Program-made: the position numbers and the translations under genes
In this document: positions 1 to 9,832 of the stretch, in pieces
Numbering within the stretch: position 1 is the stretch's first letter
Layout of the letters: every line of letters starts with the position of its first letter
Assembly: GCF_017427025.1 (NCBI RefSeq)
Contig: NZ_JAFLNG010000012.1
Location: forward strand, 1-32,007
Direction: 5' to 3'
DNA: 32,007 nt
Source: Streptomyces sp. FH025
Lineage (GTDB): Bacteria > Actinomycetota > Actinomycetes > Streptomycetales > Streptomycetaceae
The notes under the pieces: model-generated
Databases searched by the model: none
Told to the model about the DNA's origin: nothing
What the model saw: the letters and a program-made list of their open reading frames with translations, nothing else

Positions 1-66
1 GCTGATTGTCTAGATATATTCAGTCGAACCGAGCTTGAATGAATCCATCCGCAGGGAGGCCGGGAC
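1..66 (+). promoter_or_regulatory. Leader and ribosome binding site of hutU
   Basis: A GGGAGG Shine-Dalgarno at 54-59 lies seven bases before the hutU ATG. The upstream bases (about 5-45) are much more A/T-rich than the rest of the window, as expected of a promoter or operator. ATTCA (20-24) and TGAAT (37-41) form a short spaced inverted repeat. I see no convincing -35/-10 pair, and the promoter may begin outside the window. Confidence 0.35.
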
Positions 67-1733
<1,667 letters not shown>

Positions 1734-1737
<4 letters not shown>

Positions 1738-2930
1738 GCTTCGAACAGATGTGGGCGGAGCTGCTCCCCGTGGGCCGCTCCGCCTCCTCCGGCGGCTACC
1801 GCCGCTTCGCCTGGAACTCCGCCGACGCCGAGTGCCGCGCCTGGTTCGAGCAGCAGGCCCGCGACCGAGGCCTGACGTACGAGCTGGACCGCAACGGCAA
1901 CCAGTGGGCCTGGCTGGGCGATCCGAAGGCCCAGGGGGCGGTCGTCACCGGCTCGCACCTGGACTCCGTCCCGGACGGCGGCGCCTTCGACGGCCCGCTC
2001 GGCGTGGTCTCCTCCTTCGCCGCGCTGGACGAACTCCGCTCCAGGGGAGCCGAGTTCACCCGTCCGCTGGCGATCGTCAACTTCGGTGACGAGGAGGGCG
2101 CCCGGTTCGGAGTGGCCTGCATCGGCTCCCGGCTGACCGCCGGGGTGCTGTCGCCGGAGCAGGCGTACGCGCTGCGCGACGCCGACGGCGTGCGGCTGCC
2201 CGACGCGATGGAGCGGGCCGGCTACGACCCGACCGCGATCGGCGTGGACGAGGAGCGGCTGGCCCGGATCGGCGCCTTCGTCGAACTCCACGTCGAGCAG
2301 GGCCGCCACCTCGCCGAGGGGCAGCCGGTCGGCGTGGCCGGGGCGATCTGGCCGCACGGTCGCTGGCGCTTCGACTTCCACGGCGAGGCCAACCACGCCG
2401 GCACCACCCGGATCGAGGACCGTCGCGACCCGATGCTGACCTACGCCAACACCGTGCTCGCCGCCCGCAAGAAGGCGAAGCAGGCGGGCGCGCTGGCCAC
2501 CTTCGGCAAGGTCGCGGTCGAGCCCAACGGCACCAACGCGATCGCCTCGCTGGTGCGCGGCTGGCTCGACTCCCGGGCCGCCGACGAGGGCACCCTCACC
2601 GGGCTGGTCGCCGAGATCGAGCGGGCCGCCGCCGAGCGCGGCGAGCGCGACGGCGTCCGGGTCGAGCTGACCCGCGAGTCCTACACCCCGGTGGTGGACT
2701 TCGACGGCCCGCTGCGCGACCGGCTCGCCAAGCTGCTCGACGCCCCGGTGCTGCCCACCGGCGCGGGACACGACGCCGGGATCCTGGCGTCCGCGATCCC
2801 GACCGCCATGCTGTTCGTGCGCAACCCCACCGGCGTGTCGCACTCCCCGGCCGAGTACGCCGAGGAGGCCGACTGCCTGGCCGGGGTGACCGCCCTCGCC
2901 GACGTACTGGAGGACCTGGCGTGTCAGTGA
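1734..2930 (+). CDS. M20-family amidohydrolase of the hut operon (allantoate amidohydrolase-like); possible N-formylglutamate deformylase
   Basis: 398-residue zinc hydrolase of the M20 allantoate amidohydrolase/N-carbamoylase branch. Metal and catalytic motifs are intact: [15 protein letters not shown] (H75, D86), GDEEGARFG (E120/E121), ELHVEQG (H186), NHAGTT (H221), GAGHDAG (about 343-349) and GVSHSPAEY (H370). It starts at a GTG overlapping the hutU stop and runs ten bases into hutF, so it is locked into a histidine operon with no purine-degradation gene nearby. HutF releases N-formyl-L-glutamate, and no HutG-type deformylase is visible. I infer that this enzyme hydrolyses N-formyl-L-glutamate to formate and glutamate. 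The family is certain; the substrate is inference, and automatic annotation as allantoate amidohydrolase may mislead. Confidence 0.88.
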
Positions 2931-4282
2931 CCCACCCGGTGACGTACTGGGCGCAGCACGCCTGGCTGCCGCACGCCAGCGGGCCGGTGGTCGAGCCGGA
3001 CGTGCTGATCACCACCGGCCCGGACGGCCGGATCACCGCCGTGACGCCGGACAGCGGGCCCTGCCCGCCCGGCGCCGTCCGCCTCGACGGGCTGCTGCTG
3101 CCCGGCCAGGCCAACGCCCACTCGCACGCCTTCCACCGGGCGCTGCGCGGGCACGTGCAGGTCGGCTCCGGCACCTTCTGGACCTGGCGCGACACCATGT
3201 ACCGGTTCGCCGGCGCGCTCGACCCGGACAGCTACCTGGAGCTCGCCACCGCCGTCTACGCCGAGATGGCGCTGGCCGGGATCTCCGCCGTCGGCGAGTT
3301 CCACTACCTGCACCACGCGCCCGGCGGCGCCCGCTACACCGACCCGAACGCGATGGGCGAGGCGCTGATCGAGGCCGCCGCCCGGGCCGGCATCCGGATC
3401 ACCCTGCTGGACACCTGCTACCTGTCCTCCGGCTTCGGCGCCGAGCCGACCCACCCGCAGCTGCGGTTCAGCGACGGCGACGCCGAAGCCTGGGCCGAGC
3501 GGGCGGACGCGCTCAAGCCGCGCGAGCACGCCCGGATCGGCGCCGCCATCCACTCCGTCCGGGCCGTCCCGGCCGAGCAGTTGGGCACCGTCGCGCACTG
3601 GGCGGCGATGCGGGAGGCGCCGCTGCACGTCCACCTGTCCGAGCAGACCGCCGAGAACGACGCCTGCCTGGCCGCGCACGGCGTCACCCCGACCAGACTG
3701 CTCGCCGACCACGGCGCGCTCGGCCCGCGCACCTCGGCCGTGCACGCCACCCACCTCACCGACGAGGACGTCAGCCTCCTCGCCGACTCCTCCACGACCG
3801 TCTGCATGTGCCCCACCACCGAGCGGGACCTCGCGGACGGCATCGGCCCGGCCCGCCGGCTCGCCACGGCGGGTTCCCCGATCAGCCTGGGCAGCGACAG
3901 CCACGCGGTGATCGACCCGTTCGAGGAGGCCCGCGCGCTGGAGCTGGACGAGCGGCTGCGGACGCGGACCCGCGGCCACTGGACGGCGAACGCACTGCTG
4001 CGGGCCGGCACCGAGGACGGGCACGCCTCGCTCGGCTGGCCCGAGGTGGGGCGGATCGAGGCCGGAGCGCTCGCCGACTTCACGGTGATCGCGCTGGACA
4101 CCGTCCGTACGGCGGGCCCGCCGCCCCGGCTCGGCGCCGAGATCGCGGTCTTCGCGGCCTCGGCGGCGGACGTGCGGCACCTGGTGGTCGGCGGCCGGCA
4201 CATCGTCCGGGACGGTGTGCACCAGCTGGTGGCCGACGTGCCGGGGGCGCTGAGCGCCGCGATCGGCGCGCTGGACTACTGA
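2921..4282 (+). CDS. hutF: Formimidoylglutamate deiminase
   Basis: Amidohydrolase-superfamily enzyme that deaminates N-formimidoyl-L-glutamate to N-formyl-L-glutamate and ammonia. The metal-binding HxH lies in NAHSHAFHR (H67, H69). Next come [15 protein letters not shown] with the metal-ligand His, and [15 protein letters not shown] with the catalytic Asp. The 453 residues fit the family. HutF marks the two-step branch of histidine degradation rather than direct HutG formiminoglutamase cleavage. The GTG start overlaps the amidohydrolase gene by ten bases. HutF and the amidohydrolase next to it would be consecutive enzymes in the proposed route. Confidence 0.95.
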   Translation: MSVTHPVTYWAQHAWLPHASGPVVEPDVLITTGPDGRITAVTPDSGPCPPGAVRLDGLLLPGQANAHSHAFHRALRGHVQVGSGTFWTWRDTMYRFAGALDPDSYLELATAVYAEMALAGISAVGEFHYLHHAPGGARYTDPNAMGEALIEAAARAGIRITLLDTCYLSSGFGAEPTHPQLRFSDGDAEAWAERADALKPREHARIGAAIHSVRAVPAEQLGTVAHWAAMREAPLHVHLSEQTAENDACLAAHGVTPTRLLADHGALGPRTSAVHATHLTDEDVSLLADSSTTVCMCPTTERDLADGIGPARRLATAGSPISLGSDSHAVIDPFEEARALELDERLRTRTRGHWTANALLRAGTEDGHASLGWPEVGRIEAGALADFTVIALDTVRTAGPPPRLGAEIAVFAASAADVRHLVVGGRHIVRDGVHQLVADVPGALSAAIGALDY

Positions 4283-4316
4283 CCCCCTCACGTTTCCCAA
4301 CTCGGAAGGCCTTGTC

Positions 4317-5492
4317 TTGAGTACCAGGACCACCTTGATCACGGGCATCGGCAGCCTGGTCACCAACGACCCCGGGCACGGCACCGGGCCGCTCGGCCTG
4401 CTGACCGACGCGGCCGTGGTGGTCGACGGCGGTACCGTCGCCTGGGTCGGCCCGGCGGCGCAGGCCCCGGCGGCGGACGAGCGCTTCGACGCCGAGGGCC
4501 GGGCGCTGCTGCCCGGTTTCGTCGACTCGCACGCCCACCTGGTGTTCGCGGGCGACCGCACCGCCGAGTTCAACGCCCGGATGTCCGGGCAGTCGTACAC
4601 GGCGGGCGGGATCCGGACCACGGTGGCGGCCACCCGGGCCGCCACCGATGCCGAACTGGAGGCGAACCTGGCCGGGTTCGTCCGGGAGGCGCTGCGGCAG
4701 GGCACCACCACCATCGAGTGCAAGTCCGGCTACGGGCTGACGGTCGAGGACGAGGCCCGGGCGCTGCGGATCGCCTCCGCCCACACCCCGGAGACGACGT
4801 ACCTGGGTGCGCACATCGTGGCCCCCGAGTACGCCGAGGACCCGGCCGGCTACGTCGACCTGGTCACCGGCGAGATGCTGGACGCCTGCGCGCCGCACGC
4901 CCGTTGGGTGGACGTGTTCTGCGAGAAGGGCGCCTTCGACGGCGACCAGGCGCGGGCCATCCTGACGGCGGGGATCGAGAAGGGCCTCACCCCCCGGGTG
5001 CACGCCAACCAGCTGACGTACGGGCCCGGTGTGCAGCTGGCGGTGGAGCTGGGGGCCGCCTCGGCGGACCACTGCACCCACCTGACGGACGAGGACGTGG
5101 CGGCGCTGGCCGGCTCGGAGACGGTCGCGACGCTGCTGCCGGGGGCGGAGTTCTCCACCCGCGCCGAGTACCCGAGCGGCCGCCGTCTGCTGGACGCGGG
5201 CGCGGTGGTGGCGCTGTCCACGGACTGCAACCCGGGCTCCAGCTTCACGAGTTCGATGGCTTTCTGCATCGCGGTGGCGGTGCGGGAGATGGGGATGACG
5301 CCGGACGAGGCGGTCTGGGCGGCCACGGCGGGCGGCGCCCGCGCCCTGCGGCGCGGCGATGTTGGGACGGTCGTTCCTGGTGCCCGGGCCGACCTGCTGC
5401 TGCTGGACGCGCCCTCGCACGTGCACCTGGCGTACCGGCCGGGCGTGCCGCTGACGGCGGCGGTGTGGCGGGCGGGCGTTCGGGAGGTCTGA
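4317..5492 (+). CDS. hutI: Imidazolonepropionase
   Basis: Third enzyme of histidine degradation: hydrolyses 4-imidazolone-5-propanoate to N-formimidoyl-L-glutamate. It is a metal-dependent amidohydrolase with HxH in [17 protein letters not shown] (H72, H74), the substrate-site motif [39 protein letters not shown] and STDCNPGSS with the catalytic Asp near the C-terminal third. At 391 residues it is of usual length. The start is a TTG: GGAAGG at 4304-4309 is seven bases upstream, and the first in-frame ATG lies far inside the conserved region. A 34-base gap separates it from hutF. It is the last gene of the operon, 18 bases before a strong terminator. Confidence 0.95.
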   Translation: MSTRTTLITGIGSLVTNDPGHGTGPLGLLTDAAVVVDGGTVAWVGPAAQAPAADERFDAEGRALLPGFVDSHAHLVFAGDRTAEFNARMSGQSYTAGGIRTTVAATRAATDAELEANLAGFVREALRQGTTTIECKSGYGLTVEDEARALRIASAHTPETTYLGAHIVAPEYAEDPAGYVDLVTGEMLDACAPHARWVDVFCEKGAFDGDQARAILTAGIEKGLTPRVHANQLTYGPGVQLAVELGAASADHCTHLTDEDVAALAGSETVATLLPGAEFSTRAEYPSGRRLLDAGAVVALSTDCNPGSSFTSSMAFCIAVAVREMGMTPDEAVWAATAGGARALRRGDVGTVVPGARADLLLLDAPSHVHLAYRPGVPLTAAVWRAGVREV

Positions 5493-5510
5493 GACGCGGA
5501 CCGGACCGTC

Positions 5511-5541
5511 GAGGCCCTCGCCCTGGGTGGGCGAGGGCCTT
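5511..5541. terminator. Hairpin terminator after hutI
   Basis: GGCCCTCGCCC (5513-5523) and GGGCGAGGGCC (5529-5539) form a perfect 11-bp stem with loop TGGGT, extendable by one A-T and one G-T pair, followed by CGCGTGTTT. It lies between hutI and the convergent small gene ending at 5551, so it can serve both strands. Confidence 0.85.
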
Positions 5542-5550
5542 CGCGTGTTT

Positions 5551-5673
5551 CTAGCCCAAGTCGTCGATGTCCTCAGGCTTTTGCATCCTGAGGGTCGCGA
5601 CCGCGCCGAGGCCCACCGTGACGATGGCGAGGGCCAGGAGGGCTAGGAGGACGGCGCCGACGAAGAACTTCAC
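5551..5673 (-). CDS. 40-residue single-pass membrane peptide
   Basis: A 40-residue open frame from GTG (5673-5671) to TAG (5551). The peptide begins MKFF, has one hydrophobic helix covering about residues 4-27 (VGAVLLALLALAIVTVGLG), then a short basic/acidic tail QKPEDIDDLG. The start overlaps the upstream gene's stop by four bases (GTGA), the coupling typical of this genome and the main support that it is real. Small size and lack of a recognised family keep confidence moderate. It would be the distal member of a three-gene minus-strand unit with the ATPase. Function unknown. Confidence 0.55.
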   Translation of the reverse strand: MKFFVGAVLLALLALAIVTVGLGAVATLRMQKPEDIDDLG

Positions 5674-5885
5674 CGGTCCCACTCGCGCTCACGCTCCAGG
5701 TCGGTGAGCAGGTGGAGGAGGTTGATGAGGGTGCTGAGCGGCGCGTTGCCGAAGTCGACGAGGATGTGGCCGTCGATGGTGGTCTCGCCGGGGGAGGCGG
5801 AGCCCCAGAGGAGGCCGTAGGGGAGGCCGCGTCGGTGCAACTCGCCGAGGAGGGTGGTGATGTGCTGCTCGTTGAAGTCGCGCAT
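5670..5885 (-). CDS. Small hypothetical protein between ATPase and membrane peptide
   Basis: 71 residues from the ATG at 5885, with GAGGA seven bases upstream. A GTG at 5921 in the same frame would add twelve residues and overlap the ATPase stop by four bases (GTGA), but lacks a clear ribosome site. Sequence features are TTLLGELHRRGLPYGLLWG, DGHILVDFGN and a C-terminal Leu-rich helix ending in TDLEREREWDR. I do not recognise the family. Coupling on both sides (ATPase upstream, membrane peptide downstream) suggests one transcript and related roles. Confidence 0.6.
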   Translation of the reverse strand: MRDFNEQHITTLLGELHRRGLPYGLLWGSASPGETTIDGHILVDFGNAPLSTLINLLHLLTDLEREREWDR

Positions 5886-5917
5886 GTTGGGGTCCTCGGG
5901 CGCGACCGGCTGGCGGC

Positions 5918-6286
5918 TCACGCGACGAAGTCCAGCTCGAACCACGTGCTCTTGCCGCGCTTCTGCGGGTCGACGCCCCACCGGTGCGTGAGGCCCTCGA
6001 CGAGCTGGAGGCCCCGGCCGTGTTCGGCGAGGTCGGAGAGGGCGCGGGGTTCGGGGAGCGCGTCGCTCTCGTCGGAGACGGAGACGTGGAGCGTGATGCC
6101 GAGGATGGAGAAGTAGACGATGGGCGAGGTGGTGTTGCCGTGCCGCCACGCGTTGGTGATCAGCTCGGCGAGCGCGAGTTCGGCGTTGGAGATGGAGTCG
6201 GGGCTCCAGCCGTTGCGGGTGAGGGCGTTCCGCAGGGCCTGGCGGGAGAGGGTGAGGGTGAGGGAGGGGGAGTTACGGGTGCACAC
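5918..6286 (-). CDS. RsbW-like anti-sigma ATPase (HATPase_c_2)
   Basis: Small GHKL-fold ATP-binding protein. The N-box ELALAELITNAWRHG sits near residues 39-50, the G1-like SDESDALPEP near 71-80, and the G2 loop EHGRGLQLVE near 88-97; KSTWFELDF closes the fold. Such stand-alone ATPases act as serine kinases or anti-sigma factors (RsbW/SpoIIAB), and in streptomycetes are often encoded beside XRE/DUF5753-DUF397 genes, as here with the divergent gene at 6586. I chose GTG at 6286 (122 residues) because GGAGGT at 6296-6291 precedes it closely; an upstream ATG at 6415 would add a Pro/Arg-rich, non-conserved segment. Its partner cannot be told from sequence. Confidence 0.85.
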   Translation of the reverse strand: MCTRNSPSLTLTLSRQALRNALTRNGWSPDSISNAELALAELITNAWRHGNTTSPIVYFSILGITLHVSVSDESDALPEPRALSDLAEHGRGLQLVEGLTHRWGVDPQKRGKSTWFELDFVA

Positions 6287-6585
6287 GGGAACCTCCGTGA
6301 GGCGGTGAGGGGGGAGGAGATGCGACGGATGCATCGCCGTGAGCCAGGTCGTGCTGGGCACGACTGCTCTGCGGCGCGCGGGGCAGCAGGCGCCTACTGC
6401 CCGGTGTGCGGGCATTACTGATGATCCGTCGGATCGATCTGTGAACGACGATAGCCCATCGGCTCTTTATTTGTAGCCAGACTGGGAGAGGTTCCCCCGC
6501 ACGGGGGACGTGCGCTGCTGAGCCCGGATGGATACACCTGTGACCGGCACGGCACACTGGCCTCTGTACCAGCAGAGAGGACGCC
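6287..6585. promoter_or_regulatory. Divergent intergenic region between ATPase and XRE gene
   Basis: No gene is supported here. It holds a palindrome GATCCG-T-CGGATC (6423-6435), a second one TCCCCCG-CA-CGGGGGA (6493-6508), and a relatively A/T-rich stretch at about 6450-6475. Both palindromes are operator-like and well placed for autoregulation by the XRE protein. A GAGAGGA ribosome site lies just before the ATG at 6586. No clear -35/-10 pair could be assigned to either direction. Confidence 0.4.
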
Positions 6586-7446
6586 ATGGCTCTTCGGATC
6601 CCCACTCTTCGTCAGCGACGCCTCGGCGCCGAACTCCGAAGGATGAGAGAGCAGGCCGGCTTCGGCGGCAGCCACCTTGCCCGCCTGCTCGGGGTGACTC
6701 CCGCCCTGGTGAGTCAGATGGAGATCGGGAAGTCGGCCGTCAGCGTGGAGCGTCTGCACGAGATCGCAGAGGCCTGCATGTGCGTCAACGCGCCCTTGGT
6801 CGAAGCGCTCGCCGACATGGCCAGGGAGCGGCGGTCGTTCTGGTGGGATGAGTATCGGGAAGAACTCGCGGCCGCCCCAATCGATGTGGCGGAGATTGAA
6901 GGCCACGCGAAGAGGCTCAGAAGCTTCAACATCGGCTTCATTCCGGGCCTGCTTCAGACGCGTTCCTACGCCACTGCCGTGTTCGCCAGAGGTTTCACCC
7001 CTCTCCCCGATCACGAGATCGATCGCAGGGTGAGCTTCCGACTGCGGAGGCAGCAGATAATTCGGCACGGTGAAAAGCTGTACGTGGCGCTCATCCACGA
7101 GTCAGCGCTACGCATCCAGTACGGCGGACCTGCGGTACTCAGGGAACAGCTTGATTCCCTTGTCGAAGACTCCGAGCTTCCGGGAGTCTCGCTGCGTGTC
7201 GTGCCGTTCCACACGGCCGACTTCTCCGGTCCCAGTGAGAACTTGCTCTACGCAGAGGGGCCGGTGCCGGAGCTGGATACGGTTCAGGCTGACTCGTCTC
7301 ATGGCTCCCACATCTTCGACTCGCCCGCCCAGCTGGCGGGCTATCGCGCAATCTTTGAGCGCATCGAAGCCGCCGCGCTCCCCGAGATCGAGTCGCGGGA
7401 CTACATTCGCTCGATCGTGAAGGAAATGAACGACAGGCATGCATAG
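6586..7446 (+). CDS. XRE/DUF5753 (WhiJ-like) transcriptional regulator
   Basis: 286 residues. An N-terminal helix-turn-helix (about 8-65; RRLGAELRRMREQAGFGGSHLARLLGVTPALVSQMEIGKSAV) is followed by a DUF5753 ligand or partner domain (about 90-280; motifs IPGLLQTRSYA, RRQQIIRHGEKLYVALIHESALR, PGVSLRVVPF). These regulators are abundant in streptomycetes and paired with DUF397 proteins, some affecting development and antibiotic production (WhiJ/AbaA type). The ATG has GAGAGGA upstream. The next gene, a DUF397 protein, overlaps its end by eight bases. It is divergent from the RsbW-like ATPase, together giving the classical ATPase-XRE-DUF397 set. The target is unknown; autoregulation at the upstream palindromes is a reasonable guess. 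Confidence 0.92.
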   Translation: MALRIPTLRQRRLGAELRRMREQAGFGGSHLARLLGVTPALVSQMEIGKSAVSVERLHEIAEACMCVNAPLVEALADMARERRSFWWDEYREELAAAPIDVAEIEGHAKRLRSFNIGFIPGLLQTRSYATAVFARGFTPLPDHEIDRRVSFRLRRQQIIRHGEKLYVALIHESALRIQYGGPAVLREQLDSLVEDSELPGVSLRVVPFHTADFSGPSENLLYAEGPVPELDTVQADSSHGSHIFDSPAQLAGYRAIFERIEAAALPEIESRDYIRSIVKEMNDRHA

Positions 7447-7639
7447 CACCAAGTGGCAGAAGTCCAGTTTCAGCGAAGCGAACAGCAACTGTGTTGAGGT
7501 GCGCGTACGTGAAGGGCTGATCGAGCTCCGCGAGTCCGATGATCCCGACGTCATCGCCCGCACCACGCCCCTCAAGTTCGCCATGTTCCTCCAGGGCGCC
7601 AAGGCCGGCGAGTTCGACCACCTCATCGCCAACCCTTAG
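7439..7639 (+). CDS. DUF397 protein, first copy
   Basis: 66-residue DUF397 protein: WQKSSFSEANSNCVEVRV, then IELRESDDPD and a C-terminal FLQGAKAGEFDHL. DUF397 proteins are small partners of XRE/DUF5753 regulators, thought to counteract or modulate the regulator. Its ATG lies inside the last codons of the XRE gene (eight-base overlap), so the two are coupled. A second, clearly related DUF397 gene lies 67 bases further on. Confidence 0.9.
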   Translation: MHSTKWQKSSFSEANSNCVEVRVREGLIELRESDDPDVIARTTPLKFAMFLQGAKAGEFDHLIANP

Positions 7640-7648
7640 CGGTCCGCT

Positions 7649-7683
7649 CCGGCGGCCCCTTGCTGCTCGCAAGGGGCCGCCGG
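7649..7683. terminator. Hairpin after first DUF397 gene (family C, copy 1)
   Basis: CCGGCGGCCCCTTGC (7649-7663) pairs perfectly with GCAAGGGGCCGCCGG (7669-7683) around a five-base loop, ten bases after the stop. There is no T-tract. Its core recurs with a compensated base pair at 8132-8162. Confidence 0.7.
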
Positions 7684-7706
7684 TGGGTATGAGAGGGGTT
7701 GTGGCA

Positions 7707-7910
7707 ATGGCGAGCGGCTCCACCTGGCAGGCATCCAGCTACACGGCAAACAACAACAACTGTGTTGAGGTCCGTGTGGTCGAAGGCGTCATCGAACTCC
7801 GCGAGTCCGACGATGGCGAGGTCATCGTCCACACCACGGCCGCCAGGTTCGCCGCGTTCCTCCAGGGCGCGAAGGCTGGCGCGTTCGACCACCTCACCAC
7901 CGACGCCTGA
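7707..7910 (+). CDS. DUF397 protein, second copy
   Basis: 67-residue DUF397 protein: STWQASSYTANNNNCVEVRVVEG, IELRESDDGE and FLQGAKAGAFDHL. It is closely related to the preceding DUF397 protein, sharing CVEVRV, EG-IELRESDD and FLQGAKAG-FDHL, so this looks like a tandem duplication. I chose the ATG at 7707 because GAGAGGGG (7691-7698) is eight bases upstream; ATG 7689 and GTG 7701 are in frame but less well placed. The hairpin between copies could reduce read-through and set a different level for this copy. A perfect 20-bp hairpin follows its stop. Confidence 0.88.
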   Translation: MASGSTWQASSYTANNNNCVEVRVVEGVIELRESDDGEVIVHTTAARFAAFLQGAKAGAFDHLTTDA

Positions 7911-7923
7911 GCACATCGTTCTG

Positions 7924-7968
7924 CCGCTTCGCCTCGTCGAGCCGGCTCGGCTCGACGAGGCGAAGCGG
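7924..7968. terminator. 20-bp perfect hairpin after second DUF397 gene (family B, copy 1)
   Basis: Arms 7924-7943 and 7949-7968 are perfectly complementary over 20 bp (core CTTCGCCTCGTCGAGCC) with loop GGCTC, 14 bases after the stop. A second copy is at 12377-12421 with two compensatory base-pair changes. Confidence 0.75.
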
Positions 7969-8034
7969 AGCGGTGAGCCCCCGGCATCAGTTGTGGCAAA
8001 GAGCGCTGCGAGACACCTCTCCGAAGGCGCTTGC

Positions 8035-8071
8035 CTGCACAGGAAGTCGGCCTGCCCGACTTCCTGTGCAG
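8035..8071. repeat. 16-bp hairpin (family A, copy 1)
   Basis: CTGCACAGGAAGTCGG (8035-8050) and CCGACTTCCTGTGCAG (8056-8071) form a perfect stem with a five-base loop. The core AGGAAGTCGG/CCGACTTCCT recurs at 16926-16958 and 18534-18566. It lies in the gene-free stretch 7911-8341, where the only structure seen is this hairpin, those at 7924 and 8132, and the promoter region near 8263. Confidence 0.6.
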
Positions 8072-8131
8072 ACAGCCCGCCGTACCTCCCCTCCCCGCGC
8101 GAACCGGAAGTGAGCGTGGTCCCCACCAACC

Positions 8132-8162
8132 GGCGGCTCCTTGCTTCCCGCAAGGAGCCGCC
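8132..8162. repeat. 13-bp hairpin (family C, copy 2)
   Basis: GGCGGCTCCTTGC (8132-8144) and GCAAGGAGCCGCC (8150-8162) pair perfectly around loop TTCCC. It is the same design as 7649-7683 with one C-G pair replaced by T-A. It is the third strong hairpin in 240 bases and the last before the damaged cassette. Confidence 0.55.
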
Positions 8163-8262
8163 AGGGGAACACACGCCCGGTTCCTCGGCGCTGGCCGCGA
8201 GGTGAGCAGTGTTGCCGTGCGAGGCCGTGATCATTAGTCCAGGACGGGAATAGTGCCCGAAC

Positions 8263-8296
8263 CGCGTGGACAGGCCACGCGCCCCTTCCATACGGT
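8263..8296 (+). promoter_or_regulatory. Putative promoter with inverted repeat upstream of the damaged cassette
   Basis: TGGACA (8267-8272) and TACGGT (8291-8296), 18 bases apart, resemble a -35/-10 pair. An inverted repeat CGCGTGG (8263-8269) / CCACGCG (8275-8281) overlaps the -35 and could be an operator for the XRE protein encoded downstream. This is motif matching only. Confidence 0.35.
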
Positions 8297-8341
8297 TTCG
8301 TTCAGGCGGTCCAACCAGGGCCGAGCTGAAGGGGGTTGGCC

Positions 8342-8557
8342 ATGGCTCACCAGCGGCTCACGGGTGCCGGCACCGGCGACTGCAAGGAGGGAGACTGCCC
8401 GAACGTCTACCTCACCGACCGGGGCACTCTCGTCTTCCAGGGGGACCAGTACGCAGAGCTGGCGGTGCCTACACGTCCGGCTGGACTGACAGGCTCAGGG
8501 CTCATGCTGCGGCCGGTCGCACGGTTCAGCGCGTGCACATCGTTACTCGGCCGCTGA
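8342..8557 (+). pseudogene. Truncated small Cys-motif protein (damaged cassette, gene 1)
   Basis: Reads from the ATG at 8342, with GAAGGGGG about seven bases upstream. The first 42 residues (RLTGAGTGDCKEGDCPNVY, then GTLVFQGDQYAELAV) match the N-terminal half of the intact 68-residue protein at 13328-13534, including the C-x4-C-P motif. After about 8467 similarity stops and the frame runs through DNA that encodes DUF6879 in another frame, ending at 8557. The C-terminal half, about LETIRLPSGETAVRIP in the intact copy, is missing. A short chimeric peptide could still be made. Confidence 0.7.
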
Positions 8558-8844
8558 GTGACTACCTGCGGTACGAGTTCATGTACTACGAGCCGCATGC
8601 CAGGGCCGGCGAGGACATCCGCATTCTCGACCTGACCAGCAGGCCGAATCCGGGCCTTCCGGACCAGGACTTCTGGGCCTTCGATGACTCGACTGTGGTC
8701 CTGATGAACTACGAGCCCGATGGAACGCAGATCAACCGCGTGCTTGTCGAGGGTGACGTCGAGATTTATCGGGAATGGCGGCGGATCGCCGTGGCCGAGT
8801 CGGTGCCTTTCATGGACTACGTGAAAGAACACGGGTGGCAATAA
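8464..8844 (+). pseudogene. 5'-truncated DUF6879 gene (damaged cassette, gene 2)
   Basis: Encodes the C-terminal two-thirds of a DUF6879 protein: RLRAHAAAGRTVQ, VHIVTRPLSDYLRYEF, ILDLTSRPNPGLPDQDFWAFDDSTVVLMNY, then SVPFMDYVKEHGW. It aligns with the intact protein at 13518-14039 (RVHILARPLTPYLRYEL, DFWAFDESTVVTMRY, AVPFADWWERYG), but the first 50 or so residues are absent. Measured between equivalent points, about 209 bases present in the intact cassette are missing here. A GTG at 8533 could restart translation just before the conserved part. The reading frame stays open to the stop, so the loss may be recent. The next gene overlaps its end by ten bases. Confidence 0.75.
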
Positions 8845-9674
8845 ACCCGGAAGAGCTGGGCCACAGCAAAAGTGACCTGGCGAAAGCACTGAGGGAACTA
8901 CGGGTTCAAGCCGGTCTCGCAGGAGACCGGCTTGCTCGGCGTTGCGGCATGACACAGTCGAAGATCAGTAAGATCGAAACGGGCAGGACCACCCCGTCCC
9001 TGGTGGATGTGGAGCTGATCCTGCGGGCCCTCGAAGTGCCGGGCGAGCTGGCGCAGCAGGTACTTGACCTGGCCCGCGTGGCAAATACCGAGTGGCAGGA
9101 CATTCGCACTCTGCGAAAGAAGGGACTGGAGAGGAAGCAAGTCGAGCTTGCGGCGCTTGACCAGTCTTCCACCGAGATCCGTTACTTCCTGATCTCGATG
9201 CTGAATACGCTACTTGCCACGCCCGAATATGTGCGGGCGAGCCTCGCCCATGTACCGGGGGATACCACCAAGGCCGTCATGAAGAAGCTGGAGCGCCAGA
9301 CCGTCATGTACGACGAGTCGAAGACCTTCACCTTCATGCTGACCGAGCAGGCCGCCAGGTGGGCACTCCTGCCACCGCGGGCCATGGTGATGCAGATCGA
9401 ACGACTCATCTCTGTTTCCAGGCTCCCGAACGTCCGACTCGGCGTGATTCCACTAGGGATGCATATCCCGGAGAGTCCGCTGAACACCTTCACGGTGTAC
9501 GACAGCAGCCTTGCCACTGTCGAGACAGAGACCGGAATTGTCACGCTCCGGGACCGGCGGGATATTAAGGCGTACCGGGATGCGTTCGCCATGTACGAAG
9601 GGTATGCACTGTTCGGCGAGCAAGCCCGAGAGAAGCTGGCTGAATGGTCGGCACTCTTCCTCCGTGATCTTTAG
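8835..9674 (+). CDS. XRE/DUF5753 regulator of the damaged cassette
   Basis: 279 residues from the GTG at 8835, which overlaps the truncated DUF6879 stop by ten bases; upstream in-frame starts would read inside DUF6879. The helix-turn-helix covers about residues 15-70 (ALRELRVQAGLAGDRLARRCGMTQSKISKIETGRTTPSLVDVE in pieces), followed by a DUF5753 domain (ALDQSSTEIRYFLISMLNTLL, LLATPEYVRA, FMLTEQAARWALLPPRAM, LPNVRLGVIPLG). Unlike its two neighbours it appears complete, so the regulator survives while its upstream partner has been cut. A perfect 12-bp inverted repeat (8907-8934) lies inside the HTH-coding part. Confidence 0.9.
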   Translation: MAINPEELGHSKSDLAKALRELRVQAGLAGDRLARRCGMTQSKISKIETGRTTPSLVDVELILRALEVPGELAQQVLDLARVANTEWQDIRTLRKKGLERKQVELAALDQSSTEIRYFLISMLNTLLATPEYVRASLAHVPGDTTKAVMKKLERQTVMYDESKTFTFMLTEQAARWALLPPRAMVMQIERLISVSRLPNVRLGVIPLGMHIPESPLNTFTVYDSSLATVETETGIVTLRDRRDIKAYRDAFAMYEGYALFGEQAREKLAEWSALFLRDL

Positions 9675-9832
9675 TCATCCACGGGAATAATCGCCTTTCC
9701 CTCTCCCGCTCGCCCTAATCTGGACTTCTCGCCCTATGGCTGCGTTCTCGAGGGCACCGGCAACTCCACTGACACCGTCTCGGTTAGTCCGATAATCGTG
9801 GATTTGGTATCGGCGGTGCTGGTTGCGGGATC

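Noticed and set aside
7649-8162. CRISPR-like array
   Set aside because: The repeats are unrelated inverted repeats of different families, without regularly spaced direct repeats or cas genes.
8907-8934. 12-bp perfect inverted repeat CAAGCCGGTCTC/GAGACCGGCTTG
   Set aside because: It lies inside the HTH-coding part of the XRE gene, the codons are normal for the family, and no other copy was seen, so it is probably incidental.
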